Shown here piece after piece: positions 50,612 through 60,244 of a DNA stretch of 64,000 nucleotides. Under the pieces are notes generated by a model. It was not told where the DNA came from. It searched no databases and was given only the letters and a program-made list of their open reading frames with translations. The translations under genes were made by a program, and so were the position numbers. This DNA is from Schaalia turicensis ACS-279-V-Col4 (GTDB taxonomy: Bacteria > Actinomycetota > Actinomycetes > Actinomycetales > Actinomycetaceae): NCBI RefSeq assembly GCF_000296505.1, contig NZ_JH815211.1:1-64000 (forward strand). Direction: 5' to 3'. The first letter of the stretch is position 1; each line of letters begins with the position of its first letter.

Positions 50612-51619
50612 TCATGGGCGCCGAAGCGGGTCAAGCGAGCTTGGGCTCTCAGGCAAGTCGCTTCCGTACCAATCCACAAGCAGGGCATACGCAATGGATG
50701 TTGGGCCCGGCGCACTCACTTCACCGCTGTGAAGAGCATCGCGCAATTCACTCCGGCTAAAGAACCGCGCCCATTCGATCTCTTCCCCATCGGGAATCGG
50801 CACAACCGGTGTTCTAACAGCTACTCGCGCGGTGTACCCAATCATCTGCGAACGAGGGAACGGCCACGGTTGCGTCGCCTGATATTCAACGCTGGCCACA
50901 TCCAGACCAACTTCTTCTTTAACCTCGCGAATAACTGCATGTTCAGGCGATTCTCCGGCCTCGACAAAGCCGGCGATCAGAGAACACATTGTGGTGCGCC
51001 ACGCCGTATTGTGCGCAAGCAACACACGATCCTCATCATCGTCGATGCGCACAATAACTGCCGGGTCCTGTCGCGGATATTCCACGTGCCCACACCCGGA
51101 ACACTCCGTCGCCCAGCCACTCAGAATCGAGCGAACAGGCTTCCCACAACGAGCGCAGAAACGGTAGGAGGCATGCCAAGTAGCAAGAGACACACCCACT
51201 ATCGCAACCCCAGAATCCGAAGCACTCAACATATGCCCGCCCCATCGCAGGTGAACCCACTGCACGCCCGGAAGCTCAGCGTCATTGTCAAGGCAGAGCA
51301 CAATCTGCCCCGCCCCATCATCAGTGGCACCGACGAAATAGGCGGGGGCGGCCTCGTCGATCAGAGAGAGGGCGACCGGGGTGGAAATCGTTGCCAACTC
51401 AATCTCTGCACAGGCATCACGAACTGGAATAACGCCGATCGCGCCATTTGGCTTTACTACAACTGCGCGGACGGACGACAGCCCTGCGCGATCCTCTTCA
51501 CTCACCCCTGCACCCAAAGCCTTTACGCCGCGTTCAAGGAGCGCGCGTGGGCTGACATTCTCACGCACGGAAACCAGGGCGCGAGGAGTTAGCCGGACAA
51601 GGGGAAGGTGAAGTGTCAT
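50612..51619 (-). CDS. nudC: NAD(+) diphosphatase NudC
   Basis: 335 residues. Splits NAD(H) to NMN(H) and AMP and removes NAD caps from RNA in other bacteria. A four-Cys zinc ribbon (CARCGKPV...CSGCGHVEYPR) precedes the Nudix box GFVEAGESPEHAVIREVKEEVGL (residues split here: E and EExG visible). The specificity signature is TQPWPFPRSQ, the NADH-type SQPWPFPxS. Transcribed ahead of uvrD2 with a 40-base gap, as in mycobacteria (Rv3199c). Confidence 0.93.
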   Translation of the reverse strand: MTLHLPLVRLTPRALVSVRENVSPRALLERGVKALGAGVSEEDRAGLSSVRAVVVKPNGAIGVIPVRDACAEIELATISTPVALSLIDEAAPAYFVGATDDGAGQIVLCLDNDAELPGVQWVHLRWGGHMLSASDSGVAIVGVSLATWHASYRFCARCGKPVRSILSGWATECSGCGHVEYPRQDPAVIVRIDDDEDRVLLAHNTAWRTTMCSLIAGFVEAGESPEHAVIREVKEEVGLDVASVEYQATQPWPFPRSQMIGYTARVAVRTPVVPIPDGEEIEWARFFSRSELRDALHSGEVSAPGPTSIAYALLVDWYGSDLPESPSSLDPLRRP

Positions 51620-51674
51620 ACCTCAACGCTAACCCTCCTGGGGTTCGCTTCGCGAAGTGAACTAGGCTGGAGGC

Positions 51675-52442
51675 ATGACTCATGATGTATCTCGCGCCGA
51701 TGGGCGCTCATTCGACCAGCTCCGTCCCATTTCCATGACCCGCGGTTGGGCGGGCGTCGGTGAAGGCTCCGTCCTTGTCGAGTTCGGAAATACTCGCGTC
51801 CTCTGCGTCGCCTCGCTGACAGAGGGTGTTCCGCGCTGGCGTAAAGGGAGCGGAGAAGGTTGGGTCACCGCCGAATACTCGATGCTGCCACGCGCAACCG
51901 CTGAACGCTCACAGCGCGAATCCATCAAGGGCAAGGTCGGTGGACGCACACAGGAAATCTCACGCCTCATTGGTCGAAGCCTGCGCGCAATCATTGACGT
52001 GACAGCTCTGGGCGAAAACACAATTGTCCTCGACTGCGACGTTCTGCGTGCAGACGGTGGCACTCGCACCGCGTCCGTGACCGGCGCCTACGTTGCGCTG
52101 GCTGAAGCGGTCCGCTGGGGCACCGAAAAAGGTCTCATCACACCCAAGGCTGGCACGTCCGTGCTGACCGACTCCGTGTCGGCGATCTCCGTTGGCATTA
52201 TCGACAGCACCCCGATGCTCGACCTCCCCTACGTTGAAGACGTCCGCGCAGAAACTGACATGAACATCGTTCAGACCGGCAACGGCAACTTCATCGAGAT
52301 TCAGGGCACTGCCGAGCACGCGCCCTTCAACCGTGATGAACTGGGAGACCTGCTTGACCTGGCAGCGATCGGCAACGCGCAACTGGCCGATCTGCAACGT
52401 CGTTGTTTGACCGCTGGCGAACTTGAGACGGTCACCCTCTGA
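51675..52442 (+). CDS. rph: ribonuclease PH
   Basis: 255 residues. Phosphorolytic 3'-5' exoribonuclease that trims tRNA 3' ends. Motifs: [39 protein letters not shown] and the catalytic-site [19 protein letters not shown]. Length is typical. It overlaps rdgB (TGATG), a common pairing in actinobacteria (Rv1340-Rv1341). Since it processes tRNA ends, it is relevant to the CCA-less initiator tRNA in this window, though unlinked to it. Confidence 0.97.
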   Translation: MTHDVSRADGRSFDQLRPISMTRGWAGVGEGSVLVEFGNTRVLCVASLTEGVPRWRKGSGEGWVTAEYSMLPRATAERSQRESIKGKVGGRTQEISRLIGRSLRAIIDVTALGENTIVLDCDVLRADGGTRTASVTGAYVALAEAVRWGTEKGLITPKAGTSVLTDSVSAISVGIIDSTPMLDLPYVEDVRAETDMNIVQTGNGNFIEIQGTAEHAPFNRDELGDLLDLAAIGNAQLADLQRRCLTAGELETVTL

Positions 52443-53065
52443 TGACGACCCCCAAACTGGTTTTCGCCACCGGCAACGCCCACAAAATCGCGGAGTTGGA
52501 AGCAATTCTGGCCCCCGCATACGCAGGGTACGAGGCCGGGATCATTGCCAAGATGAGTGACTTTGATGCGCCCGAACCGGTAGAAGACGGTGCATCTTTC
52601 GAAGAAAACTCTCTGATCAAAGCTCGTTCTTTGGTGAAGCTGACCGGGTTGCCGGCGATCGCGGACGATTCCGGTTTGTGCGTTGACATTCTGGGTGGAG
52701 CGCCCGGCATTTTCTCTGCTCGCTGGTGTGGCCACCACGGTGACGATGCAGCAAACCTCGATTTGCTCCTTGCTCAGTTGGCCGATGTGCCTGATGCGCT
52801 ACGAGGTGCCGCATTCGTCTCTGCTGCTGTATTGGTTCTGCCTGACGGGCGCGAGTTCGTTCAGCGCGGAGAGGTTCGTGGTACTTTGCTTCACGAGCGC
52901 CGTGGTAGTGGCGGATTTGGCTACGACCCGATCTTCGTTGCCGATGGCTTTAACGTGACGACAGCGGAAATGACGCCCCAGCAGAAGAATGCGATCAGCC
53001 ATCGAGGCATTGCATTCCGCGCCCTCACTCCCGCGGTTGTCGATGCGCTCCAACAGAGCCAGTGA
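52442..53065 (+). CDS. rdgB: XTP/dITP diphosphatase (RdgB/HAM1)
   Basis: 207 residues, translationally coupled to rph. Hydrolyses non-canonical purine triphosphates. Motifs: LVFATGNAHKIAEL, DGASFEENSLIKA, GLPAIADDSGLCVD, GGFGYDPIF and ISHRGIAFR. Followed by a long hairpin. Confidence 0.97.
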   Translation: MTTPKLVFATGNAHKIAELEAILAPAYAGYEAGIIAKMSDFDAPEPVEDGASFEENSLIKARSLVKLTGLPAIADDSGLCVDILGGAPGIFSARWCGHHGDDAANLDLLLAQLADVPDALRGAAFVSAAVLVLPDGREFVQRGEVRGTLLHERRGSGGFGYDPIFVADGFNVTTAEMTPQQKNAISHRGIAFRALTPAVVDALQQSQ

Positions 53066-53098
53066 TCTCAATTCATCCTTGTTTCAGTAAGCAGGCAT

Positions 53099-53140
53099 GA
53101 CAAGAGAGGCGATGCCACCGGTGGCATCGCCTCTCTTGTC
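53099..53140 (+). terminator. long perfect palindrome, rdgB terminator
   Basis: A perfect 42-base palindrome (21-base arms meeting at CACC/GGTG) about 30 bases after rdgB. Tail TATTAAG is only mildly T-rich. It probably ends the rph-rdgB transcript and also the small gene arriving from the other side. Confidence 0.75.
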
Positions 53141-53188
53141 TATTAAGTTGTCACGCTAGCGAGAGCGGTGTTTATCACCAAGCCGGAT

Positions 53189-53317
53189 TCAGCGGGCGAC
53201 CAGATTGCCGTAAATCGGGCGATCCATGCAGAACTGCAGTTCATCACGCTGCTGTCTGCGATAGCGAGTGACATAGGAACGGAAGCGGTCTAGCTGACGA
53301 CGGACCAATGACATCAT
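53189..53317 (-). CDS. small basic protein, 42 aa
   Basis: ATG at 53317 (a second at 53314) behind GGAGAAACGTC, an excellent ribosome site, and a TGA at 53189-53191. Residues are strongly basic and probably helical (SLVRRQLDRFRSYVTRYRRQ, then DELQFCMDRPIYGNLVAR). It is divergent from the LysR gene and shares its control region, so it may be a regulated target. The palindrome 49 bases downstream would terminate it. No family recognised. Confidence 0.6.
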   Translation of the reverse strand: MMSLVRRQLDRFRSYVTRYRRQQRDELQFCMDRPIYGNLVAR

Positions 53318-53399
53318 GACGTTTCTCCATTCAACTCTGTGTCGTATGCCTCACTGTTCACGACTCGATACATATAAGTATGCACGCCACTCACATACA

Positions 53400-53442
53400 G
53401 TTCAATTGAACTATTCTTTTTTGTAATTTAAGTTTTACTTAA
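53400..53442. promoter_or_regulatory. LysR-type operator region
   Basis: Two symmetric sites between the divergent small gene and the LysR gene: the perfect palindrome GTTCAATTGAAC (53400-53411) and TTAAGT-TTT-ACTTAA (53428-53442), the latter fitting the T-N11-A form of LysR boxes and lying 16 bases before the LysR start codon. The stretch is much more AT-rich than its surroundings. Autoregulation is inferred. Confidence 0.5.
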
Positions 53443-53457
53443 GCAATAGGAGCTCCG

Positions 53458-54390
53458 ATGCATCTCGATCCAAAACGACTCCAAGTTCTTCTTGAAGTTC
53501 ACCGAGAAGGTGGAATCGTCGCCGCGTCAGACTACCTGGGGGTCTCTGCATCAGCGGTGTCACAACAAATCAAAAAACTCGAGGAAGAAGTCGGTCTGGA
53601 CCTCGTCGATCGCAACCCAGCCGGCGCTCTTCTTACCCCCGCAGGGCGCATTCTTGTCAACGGCGCCGAACGCATCGAGAATAACCTTAACGACATTGCC
53701 CGAAATCTTCGCCCCATCGCCGGACACCTGACCGGTGTCGTACACATCGGCGCTTTTCACACGGTTATTCGTAACGTCCTCCTCCCCCTCACCTCCCAGC
53801 TGGAACAAGAGCTTCCCGGCGTCGAAATCCACATCGATGAATCCGGCGAAGGCCCGGGCATGACGAAGATGCGTTCAGGCAAGTTCGACCTGCTCATGCT
53901 GGAACGTGACACCGCCCCCGGCAACGCGCCACGCGGCTTCACCGATGTCCAATTTATCGACGAACCCTGGGTACTGGTCAGCCCCTCCAACGCCCCGCTA
54001 GTGGGATCCGAACGCGACCTTGCCGACGTCCAATGGCTCCGGGTCGCACCGGACACGATCGGCGCACTCCCCATGCAACGTGTGGCAGCTGCAACGTCAC
54101 ACATCCACTGGGTGCCCTACTCGTACATCAACTACGAGGCGGCGCACGCCCTTGTTCGCGCCGGTAAAGGCTCAACGATCATGCCCTACATGGCTATCCA
54201 AGGAATTGCACTGGGAGGTATGCGTGTCACAACTCTGCCAGCACTGGGCTTCAGGCGCATTTTGGTGCGTCACCGCAACGGAGAAGATTCACCGAACACT
54301 GCAACCGGCCAGGTCCTTGCTGCCCTCTTCCAGTGGGTTGCAACCCACCACAATGACTGGCGTGGCAACACATACGAGACCACTCAGTAG
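53458..54390 (+). CDS. LysR-family transcriptional regulator
   Basis: 310 residues, ATG behind AGGAGCTCCG. N-terminal winged helix (LQVLLEVHREGGIVAASDYL; SASAVSQQIKKLEEEVGLDL) and a substrate-binding domain (GVVHIGAFHTVIRNVLLPL, then GKFDLLMLERD). Effector unknown. Divergent from a 42-residue basic protein. Confidence 0.92.
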   Translation: MHLDPKRLQVLLEVHREGGIVAASDYLGVSASAVSQQIKKLEEEVGLDLVDRNPAGALLTPAGRILVNGAERIENNLNDIARNLRPIAGHLTGVVHIGAFHTVIRNVLLPLTSQLEQELPGVEIHIDESGEGPGMTKMRSGKFDLLMLERDTAPGNAPRGFTDVQFIDEPWVLVSPSNAPLVGSERDLADVQWLRVAPDTIGALPMQRVAAATSHIHWVPYSYINYEAAHALVRAGKGSTIMPYMAIQGIALGGMRVTTLPALGFRRILVRHRNGEDSPNTATGQVLAALFQWVATHHNDWRGNTYETTQ

Positions 54391-54408
54391 CAGTCCCAGC
54401 GATGAGCG

Positions 54409-55215
54409 CTACGTGTCACCCACCACGAACGAAGATCCAAGGCAGGCGAAATCAACGGGACCAGACCAGGTCTGACGCAGTTCAGCAAGCACCTGTTCAG
54501 TTTCTGTCCACGGTTGAATGTGCGTCGCAACCAGTCGACCAACATGTGCTCGCGTCGCAAAGCTACCTGCGCGCACCCCATCCATGTGGATTCCACGAAC
54601 TGAATCTTCACGAGTGAAACCAACTTCACTCAGAAGAAGATCCACATTCATAGCTCCAGCATCGATACGAGGGCTTTCATCCGTATCGCCGGTAAAGAAC
54701 ATCGACACCGCGGTCGACGGATCTGACTGACTCGGCCCCTCAATGCGCGTTCCGAACGAGGGAATTGTGTGGATACCCTTGAACGATGTCAGAGTCATCG
54801 GACCAATCTGATAGGACTGGCCATCTTCAACGGTTCGAATATTGAATTCGTTCGCATACAGCTCTTCTTCGACGACGCCGTCGATCTGGCGGATACGTTC
54901 CAACAGACCTTCGGGACCGACAACCATCAGCGGAGGCAAATCAGAGCCGGGGCCCCACTTGCGGTACACCTGTAGCGAGATGATGTCAGCCATATGGTCA
55001 GCGTGGCAGTGCGAAAGGACCACCGCATCAATATCGCGGGGGCTAATCCAACGCCAGAGAGCACCGAAAGAACCGGGGCCCATCTCGAGAACCACGTTCC
55101 ACACGCGATCCTCACCGGTGCTCGGATCAACGCCGTTCGCTTGAACCAAGTAGCACGAGGCCGGAGACTTCGGACCGGACATGGAACCGGTGCACCCGAT
55201 CGTTGTCAGTTTCAT
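54409..55215 (-). CDS. MBL-fold metallohydrolase, Rv1339-like
   Basis: 268 residues. The metallo-beta-lactamase metal motif SHCHADHMAD, a GDTDESPRID segment and a late His (ATHIQPW) are present. By position next to murI, and by its start (MKLTTIGCTGSMSGP), it matches mycobacterial Rv1339, for which an atypical cAMP phosphodiesterase activity has been described. The start overlaps the murI stop (ATGA). The reaction here is inferred from that homology. Confidence 0.85.
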   Translation of the reverse strand: MKLTTIGCTGSMSGPKSPASCYLVQANGVDPSTGEDRVWNVVLEMGPGSFGALWRWISPRDIDAVVLSHCHADHMADIISLQVYRKWGPGSDLPPLMVVGPEGLLERIRQIDGVVEEELYANEFNIRTVEDGQSYQIGPMTLTSFKGIHTIPSFGTRIEGPSQSDPSTAVSMFFTGDTDESPRIDAGAMNVDLLLSEVGFTREDSVRGIHMDGVRAGSFATRAHVGRLVATHIQPWTETEQVLAELRQTWSGPVDFACLGSSFVVGDT

Positions 55216-56048
55216 TGGGCACTGGCTCCTGACGCAATCGAGATTTCTTGCACGTTGCCAACTTCGGGGCCAAGAAAACGTCGGGCCAGACGTGGGAACG
55301 TATCGCCGGAGTCGGTTGTCATGAACTGGTGATGGGGACCGTCACCTTCCGCCCATGGTTCATGTAAGAGATCGCGGTCGGTCAGTTCGTTGTACGTCAC
55401 GTTGGCAGTCGCTTCTGACGAGGTCACAAGGGACACTCCTTCGCCCATGACACGGCCGATAACGCCGGTCAACAACGGGTAGTGCGTGCATCCCAGGATA
55501 AGAGTGTCGACGCCATCGTCCTTGAGTGGCTGAAGATACTCGCGCGCGACAGCTTCCAGTTCAACTCCGGTTGTCACACCACGCTCAACAAAGGGAACAA
55601 AATCAGGGCACGCCTGCTGTGAGACATGGAGACCTGGAACGGCCGCAAGCGCGTTTCGATATGCTTCCGACTGGATGGTTGCCTGCGTACCAATCACGCC
55701 AATACGACGATTCCTCGTGGTCGCGACAGCCTGCTTGGCGGCCGGAGTGATGACCTCAATGACGGGGATATGCGCGTCAATCCAGTAGCGTTCGCGCGCA
55801 TCTGAAAGGGCTGCAGCCGTTGCCGTATTACAGGCGATCACCAGCGCTTTCACACCACGGAAAGCGAGTTCATCCAAGCATTCCAATGTGAAGCGACGCG
55901 CTTCTGCAATTGCACGAGGCCCGTAGGGGGTGTGGGCGGTGTCGCCGAGGTAGAGGATTTCCTCGTCCGGCAATTTATCAATGACGGCACGCGCGACGGT
56001 CAGGCCACCGAGGCCAGAATCAAAAATACCGATAGGCGCGTTATCCAT
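55212..56048 (-). CDS. murI: glutamate racemase
   Basis: 278 residues. Makes D-glutamate for peptidoglycan. The two catalytic cysteines lie in VIACNTATAAAL and ILGCTHYPLL; the N-terminal signature is IFDSGLGGLTVARAV and LGDTAHTPYG follows. Coupled to the downstream MBL gene; a DUF2017 gene lies just upstream on the same strand. Confidence 0.97.
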   Translation of the reverse strand: MDNAPIGIFDSGLGGLTVARAVIDKLPDEEILYLGDTAHTPYGPRAIAEARRFTLECLDELAFRGVKALVIACNTATAAALSDARERYWIDAHIPVIEVITPAAKQAVATTRNRRIGVIGTQATIQSEAYRNALAAVPGLHVSQQACPDFVPFVERGVTTGVELEAVAREYLQPLKDDGVDTLILGCTHYPLLTGVIGRVMGEGVSLVTSSEATANVTYNELTDRDLLHEPWAEGDGPHHQFMTTDSGDTFPRLARRFLGPEVGNVQEISIASGASAQ

Positions 56049-56057
56049 GCTTTGACC

Positions 56058-56633
56058 CTAGTTGCTACCGCCTTGGGAATTCAGGGCTAACACCAGTGAG
56101 TCTTGCCACCAGGTAAGGAGCATGTAGATAGCGCTTGCCGACTGCTGACGGGTCCCATTCGGTTTTTCGCTTGCAATCTTCGCGATTTGCTCCACGTCAT
56201 CATCGGAAGCGATCTGAAGTTCACCGGCAAGTCCGAGACGAACATCATTAAGCGCACCAAGCCAATCCCAGACCTCGTCAGCATCGAAACTGACTTCTTG
56301 AATACCGAGGGCTTCGGCGCGCTCAATATGCGCGCACACTTTACGCAGTCGAGCAGACTTTTCTGCCCGCAAAAAATCTTCCGTCAGCGCACGCAAACCC
56401 GTTGCGTCCTGAGGGTCAGAGCTCATCGCTGGAAGTAAATAGTCCAGGGAGTGTTCTTCTGGAGCCTCGCGATGATTCTCCAACGAGGTTGCCGCCGCAA
56501 CGAACGCTGGCATATCCCCTGGATCATCAAGGACAACAAGAATCTCACGCATCAGCTGCGCAATCAACGTCGAATACGGGGGGTGCAATTCGGCGCTGAA
56601 AGCGCCGGCCTCGTATACAAAAGGACCAATCAC
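56058..56633 (-). CDS. DUF2017 family protein
   Basis: 191 residues, helical and acidic. Conserved features: [19 protein letters not shown] near the N-terminus and [18 protein letters not shown] in the C-terminal half. It overlaps clpS by four bases; the clpS-DUF2017-murI order is conserved in actinobacteria. Function unknown; the tight link to clpS suggests a role near regulated proteolysis. Confidence 0.8.
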   Translation of the reverse strand: MIGPFVYEAGAFSAELHPPYSTLIAQLMREILVVLDDPGDMPAFVAAATSLENHREAPEEHSLDYLLPAMSSDPQDATGLRALTEDFLRAEKSARLRKVCAHIERAEALGIQEVSFDADEVWDWLGALNDVRLGLAGELQIASDDDVEQIAKIASEKPNGTRQQSASAIYMLLTWWQDSLVLALNSQGGSN

Positions 56634-56917
56634 GAGTCAAGTTCCAACGTCGCGTGCAAACCGTACCCGTGCATCGCCACAACATCGGCTTCCATGCGTT
56701 CGCGAAGTCCCGTAGATACGGTTGCTTTGCCGAGCACGTGGACCTCACGCATCAGGGAATCAGCGCGATCGTGCGAATAGCCGAAGTGACGGACAAACAC
56801 GTTGGTCACATACGACATCAGATTGACCGGGTCGTCCCAAACGACAGTACGCCACTGCGCGAGCCCAGCTAAGGTGGGGGCCGGGCGTTCAAGTGGCGTC
56901 GATGAAGTCGTTGGCAT
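56630..56917 (-). CDS. clpS: ClpS adaptor protein
   Basis: 95 residues. Delivers N-degron substrates to the ClpC/ClpA unfoldase. The binding-pocket residues are visible in [22 protein letters not shown] and in the [12 protein letters not shown] loop. First gene of the clpS-DUF2017-murI-MBL cluster. Confidence 0.93.
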   Translation of the reverse strand: MPTTSSTPLERPAPTLAGLAQWRTVVWDDPVNLMSYVTNVFVRHFGYSHDRADSLMREVHVLGKATVSTGLRERMEADVVAMHGYGLHATLELDS

Positions 56918-56998
56918 GTTTCAAGCCTAAGCAACGATTTCGTACCATGGTGTGGTTTCAACACGCGAACTTGTGGTATATCGCGCTAGGTTTGTCAT

Positions 56999-58339
56999 AT
57001 GCCCTCATCAATTTCAACGTCACTGCTGACGGACATGTATGAACTGACCATGTTTGATGCTGCTTTGAAAGCCGGCACCGCATGGCGCACATCCACTTTC
57101 GAGGTTTTCGGGCGTCGTCTTCCCGCAACCCGACGCTTCGGTGTTGTCGCAGGTATTGGTCGCATTCTCGAAGCGCTCGAACGCTTCGAATTCGAGCCCG
57201 CTCAGATCGATTGGCTTCACGCCGAGAAAATCGTCTCCGATGACGCACTTGATTATCTGAAGAATTTCCACTTCACCGGTTCGATTCGTGGCTACGCCGA
57301 AGGCGAATGCTATTTCCCAGGCTCTCCTCTGCTGACCGTCGAGGGAACCTTCGCCGAGTGCACGATGCTCGAGACGCTTCTTCTGTCGATCCTGAACCAT
57401 GACTGCGCGATCGCGTCGGCCGCGTCACGTATGACAATCGCCGCCCACGGTCGCCCGTGCATGGATATGGGAGCTCGACGAGGCCACGAACGAGCCGCTG
57501 TTTCCGCAGCGCGCGCAGCAATCATCGGCGGCTTTGCTGGAACCAGCGATCTGGAAGCAGCCAAGCGCTACGGAATCCGCGCGATTGGCACCGCAGCCCA
57601 CTCTTTCACACTCCTGCACGATTCGGAACGCGAAGCATTCGACGCTCAGATTGCACTGCTTGGCCCATCGACGACACTGCTCGTTGACACCTACGACGTC
57701 GAACAGGGCGTCATCAACGCTGTTGAGGCCGCACGCGCTGCCGGCGGTGAACTAGGCGCCGTTCGTTTGGACTCTGGCGACCTTGTTGCCACCGCCTTCA
57801 AGGTTCGCGGTCAGCTTGATGCTCTCGGTGCAACGACCACGAAGATCACGGTCACCAACGATCTGGATGAGTACGCTATCGCAGCCCTAGGCGCCGCGCC
57901 GATCGACTCCTATGGGGTTGGAACGAAGCTGGTCACCGGTTCGGGCGTGCCCACAGCGGCCCTCGTGTACAAACTCGTGTCCCGCGAAGACGAGAACGGC
58001 AATCCGAAGCCTGTTGCGAAGAAATCGGAATCCAAGTCGACGGTCGGTGGCAAGAAGTTCGCTGGTCGTGTCATCGACGAAGACGGATACGCAGCCGAAG
58101 AGATCCTGGTTGTCACCGATTCTGAAGCCGATGCGAAGGCTGAACTTGCCAAGCGGGGCGCACGCGAACTTCAAATTCCGCTGATCACTAACGGCACAAT
58201 CGATTCTTCCCTCTGGGGAGACGACGCATTAGAGAAAGCACAAGCAACGCACGTGCGCTCGCGTAACGAACTTCCCTATCAGGCCTGGCGCCTGTCCGAG
58301 GGCGAGGTCGCGATCCCGACACGCTATGTGAAGCTCTGA
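56999..58339 (+). CDS. pncB: nicotinate phosphoribosyltransferase
   Basis: 446 residues. Joins nicotinate with PRPP in NAD salvage. Visible: LLTDMYELTMFDAALKAGT, FEVFGRRLPATRRFGVVAG, GARRGHERAAVSAARAAIIGG with the PRPP-site neighbourhood, and VRLDSGDL. Divergent from clpS, as in mycobacteria (Rv1330c). The NudC enzyme elsewhere in the window acts on the same NAD pool. Confidence 0.95.
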   Translation: MPSSISTSLLTDMYELTMFDAALKAGTAWRTSTFEVFGRRLPATRRFGVVAGIGRILEALERFEFEPAQIDWLHAEKIVSDDALDYLKNFHFTGSIRGYAEGECYFPGSPLLTVEGTFAECTMLETLLLSILNHDCAIASAASRMTIAAHGRPCMDMGARRGHERAAVSAARAAIIGGFAGTSDLEAAKRYGIRAIGTAAHSFTLLHDSEREAFDAQIALLGPSTTLLVDTYDVEQGVINAVEAARAAGGELGAVRLDSGDLVATAFKVRGQLDALGATTTKITVTNDLDEYAIAALGAAPIDSYGVGTKLVTGSGVPTAALVYKLVSREDENGNPKPVAKKSESKSTVGGKKFAGRVIDEDGYAAEEILVVTDSEADAKAELAKRGARELQIPLITNGTIDSSLWGDDALEKAQATHVRSRNELPYQAWRLSEGEVAIPTRYVKL

Positions 58340-58357
58340 ATCGCTGAGAGACGCGAC

Positions 58358-58388
58358 GGCGCTCGCGCACCTTGGGTGCGCGAGCGCC
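58358..58388. terminator. hairpin between pncB and helicase genes
   Basis: Perfect 14-base GC-rich stem GGCGCTCGCGCACC/GGTGCGCGAGCGCC with loop TTG, in the 90-base gap between convergent genes. Confidence 0.75.
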
Positions 58389-58429
58389 ACGTTGTATCAG
58401 CTCATCATTCACATTCAGCTGCGTCAGGC

Positions 58430-60244
58430 CTAGTGTTTTCCAACGAACCACTGGCGAAGCAAAGCAATGCGCGCTTCAATCTGTTCCGTGGTTGCACGGG
58501 CGATCTCCGGGCCGCCACAGCGTTGACGCAGCTGAGCGTGAACCATCGCGTGCGGTTCGCCGCTACGACGCGACCAGGACGAGACCAGGTGTGAGAGTTC
58601 CTTACGCTTTGCGGCGCGGAGACGGTGGTCTGAGACTCCAGCGTTCGCCTCACGCATCTTCGCTGCGATCTTCGACTTCTTTTGAGCTGCAACCTGTTCA
58701 GCTTGGCGCGCCCTCAAAAGAGTAGTCACTTGATCTGCATCAAGCAGGCCGGGAATCCCCAAGTATTCCTGTTCTTCGACTGAACCAACCTGAGCGCCTT
58801 GCCCCCAGGCAGCACCGTCGAAGAGCACGCCATCAAACTCTGCGTCTGCACCCAAGGCCTCGTACTGATTGAGCAAATCCGACGATGCTGACTCACTCAC
58901 ATTTGCCTGGGCGACCATGGCGTCTTCAGGATTCCACATGGCGTCTTCGTCATCAGCTGACTTCGGACGGTCAAGCGCGTGGTCGCGTTCAGCTTCCATC
59001 TGTGAAGCAAGCTCCAGCAGTGGAACGACCGAAGGAACGAAGACTGTCGCTGTCTCACCGCGTTTGCGGGCACGGACAAAACGTCCAACGGCCTGGGCAA
59101 AGAACAGCGGGGTGGACGTGTTTGTCGCGTAGACGCCCACCGATAGACGAGGCACATCCACGCCTTCCGACACCATTCGGACGGCAACCATCCAACGGTC
59201 ATCCGATTCTCGGAACGCATCAATGCGATCCGAGGCGTCAGCATCGTCGGACAGGACGATCGTCGCCTTCTTACCCGTGATCTCGTACAGATGACGCGCA
59301 TAGGCCCGCGCCTGCGTCTGATTAGAGGCGATCACCAGACCACCGGCATCAGGGATCTGACGACGCACTTCTGCAAGACGCAGATCGGCGGCACGAAGAA
59401 CGGCAGGAATCCACTCACCCTTCGGATCAAGAGCCGTGCGCCAGGCCTGCTTCATCATGTCTTTCGTCAGAGGTTCACCCAGGCGAGCGCTCATTTCATC
59501 GCCGGTCGAGGTACGCCATGACATCTGACCCGAATAGGACATGAACAGGACCGGGCGAACAACCATGTCTCGTAGAGCATCGCCGTAGCCGTAGCTGTAG
59601 TCGGCGTGAGAGCGACGAATACCATCGGCATCTTCCACGTAGCGAACAAACGGGATCGGCGACGTATCAGAGCGGAAAGGAGTGCCTGTCAGAGCAAGAC
59701 GGCGCGTTGCATCGCCGAACGCTTGGCGCACACCGTCACCCCACGACAGCGAGTCACCAGCGTGGTGGATCTCGTCCAAGATGACGAGGGTCCGATAGTC
59801 GCGTGTACGCATTTCATGGACCGCAGGATTAGCGCCGACCTGCGCATACGTAACGGCAACACCATCAAAATGCGAGCCCGCACGGCCCTGAGCATTCGTA
59901 AACGACGGGTCAATATGAATACCGACTCGCGCAGCAGCATCGGCCCACTGGCCTTTCAAATGTTCAGTCGGGCAGACGACGGTGACCTTATCGACGATGC
60001 CCTGCCCCATCAGCTCCACAGCAATACGGAGAGCAAAGGTCGTTTTACCCGCACCGGGAGTTGCAACCGCAAGGAAGTCACGCGGTGCCTCAGCCATGTA
60101 TTGCTCAAGAGCAGCTGCCTGCCATGCGCGAAGCGAACCCGCTGTTCCTCTTCTGGCACGCGCAGGAAACGAGGGAGACAGCGAGCGAGCGGCAGCAGGT
60201 GAGATGCGGGATGGATAGAGATGACGATCCTTGGAGGAGCTCAC
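58430..60244 (-). CDS. DEAD/DEAH-box helicase
   Basis: 604 residues. SF2 motifs: LRAWQAAALEQYM, Walker A TPGAGKTTF, TVVCPTEHLKGQW, DEIHH (DEAH variant), ALTGTPFRSD, and in the second half MVSEGVDVPRLSVGVYATN and QAVGRFVRARKRGE. The C-terminal 150 residues are helical and charged. Similar helicases pair with DUF3039 in actinobacteria; here the two genes overlap (ATGA). Substrate (DNA or RNA) not readable. Confidence 0.9.
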   Translation of the reverse strand: MSSSKDRHLYPSRISPAAARSLSPSFPARARRGTAGSLRAWQAAALEQYMAEAPRDFLAVATPGAGKTTFALRIAVELMGQGIVDKVTVVCPTEHLKGQWADAAARVGIHIDPSFTNAQGRAGSHFDGVAVTYAQVGANPAVHEMRTRDYRTLVILDEIHHAGDSLSWGDGVRQAFGDATRRLALTGTPFRSDTSPIPFVRYVEDADGIRRSHADYSYGYGDALRDMVVRPVLFMSYSGQMSWRTSTGDEMSARLGEPLTKDMMKQAWRTALDPKGEWIPAVLRAADLRLAEVRRQIPDAGGLVIASNQTQARAYARHLYEITGKKATIVLSDDADASDRIDAFRESDDRWMVAVRMVSEGVDVPRLSVGVYATNTSTPLFFAQAVGRFVRARKRGETATVFVPSVVPLLELASQMEAERDHALDRPKSADDEDAMWNPEDAMVAQANVSESASSDLLNQYEALGADAEFDGVLFDGAAWGQGAQVGSVEEQEYLGIPGLLDADQVTTLLRARQAEQVAAQKKSKIAAKMREANAGVSDHRLRAAKRKELSHLVSSWSRRSGEPHAMVHAQLRQRCGGPEIARATTEQIEARIALLRQWFVGKH

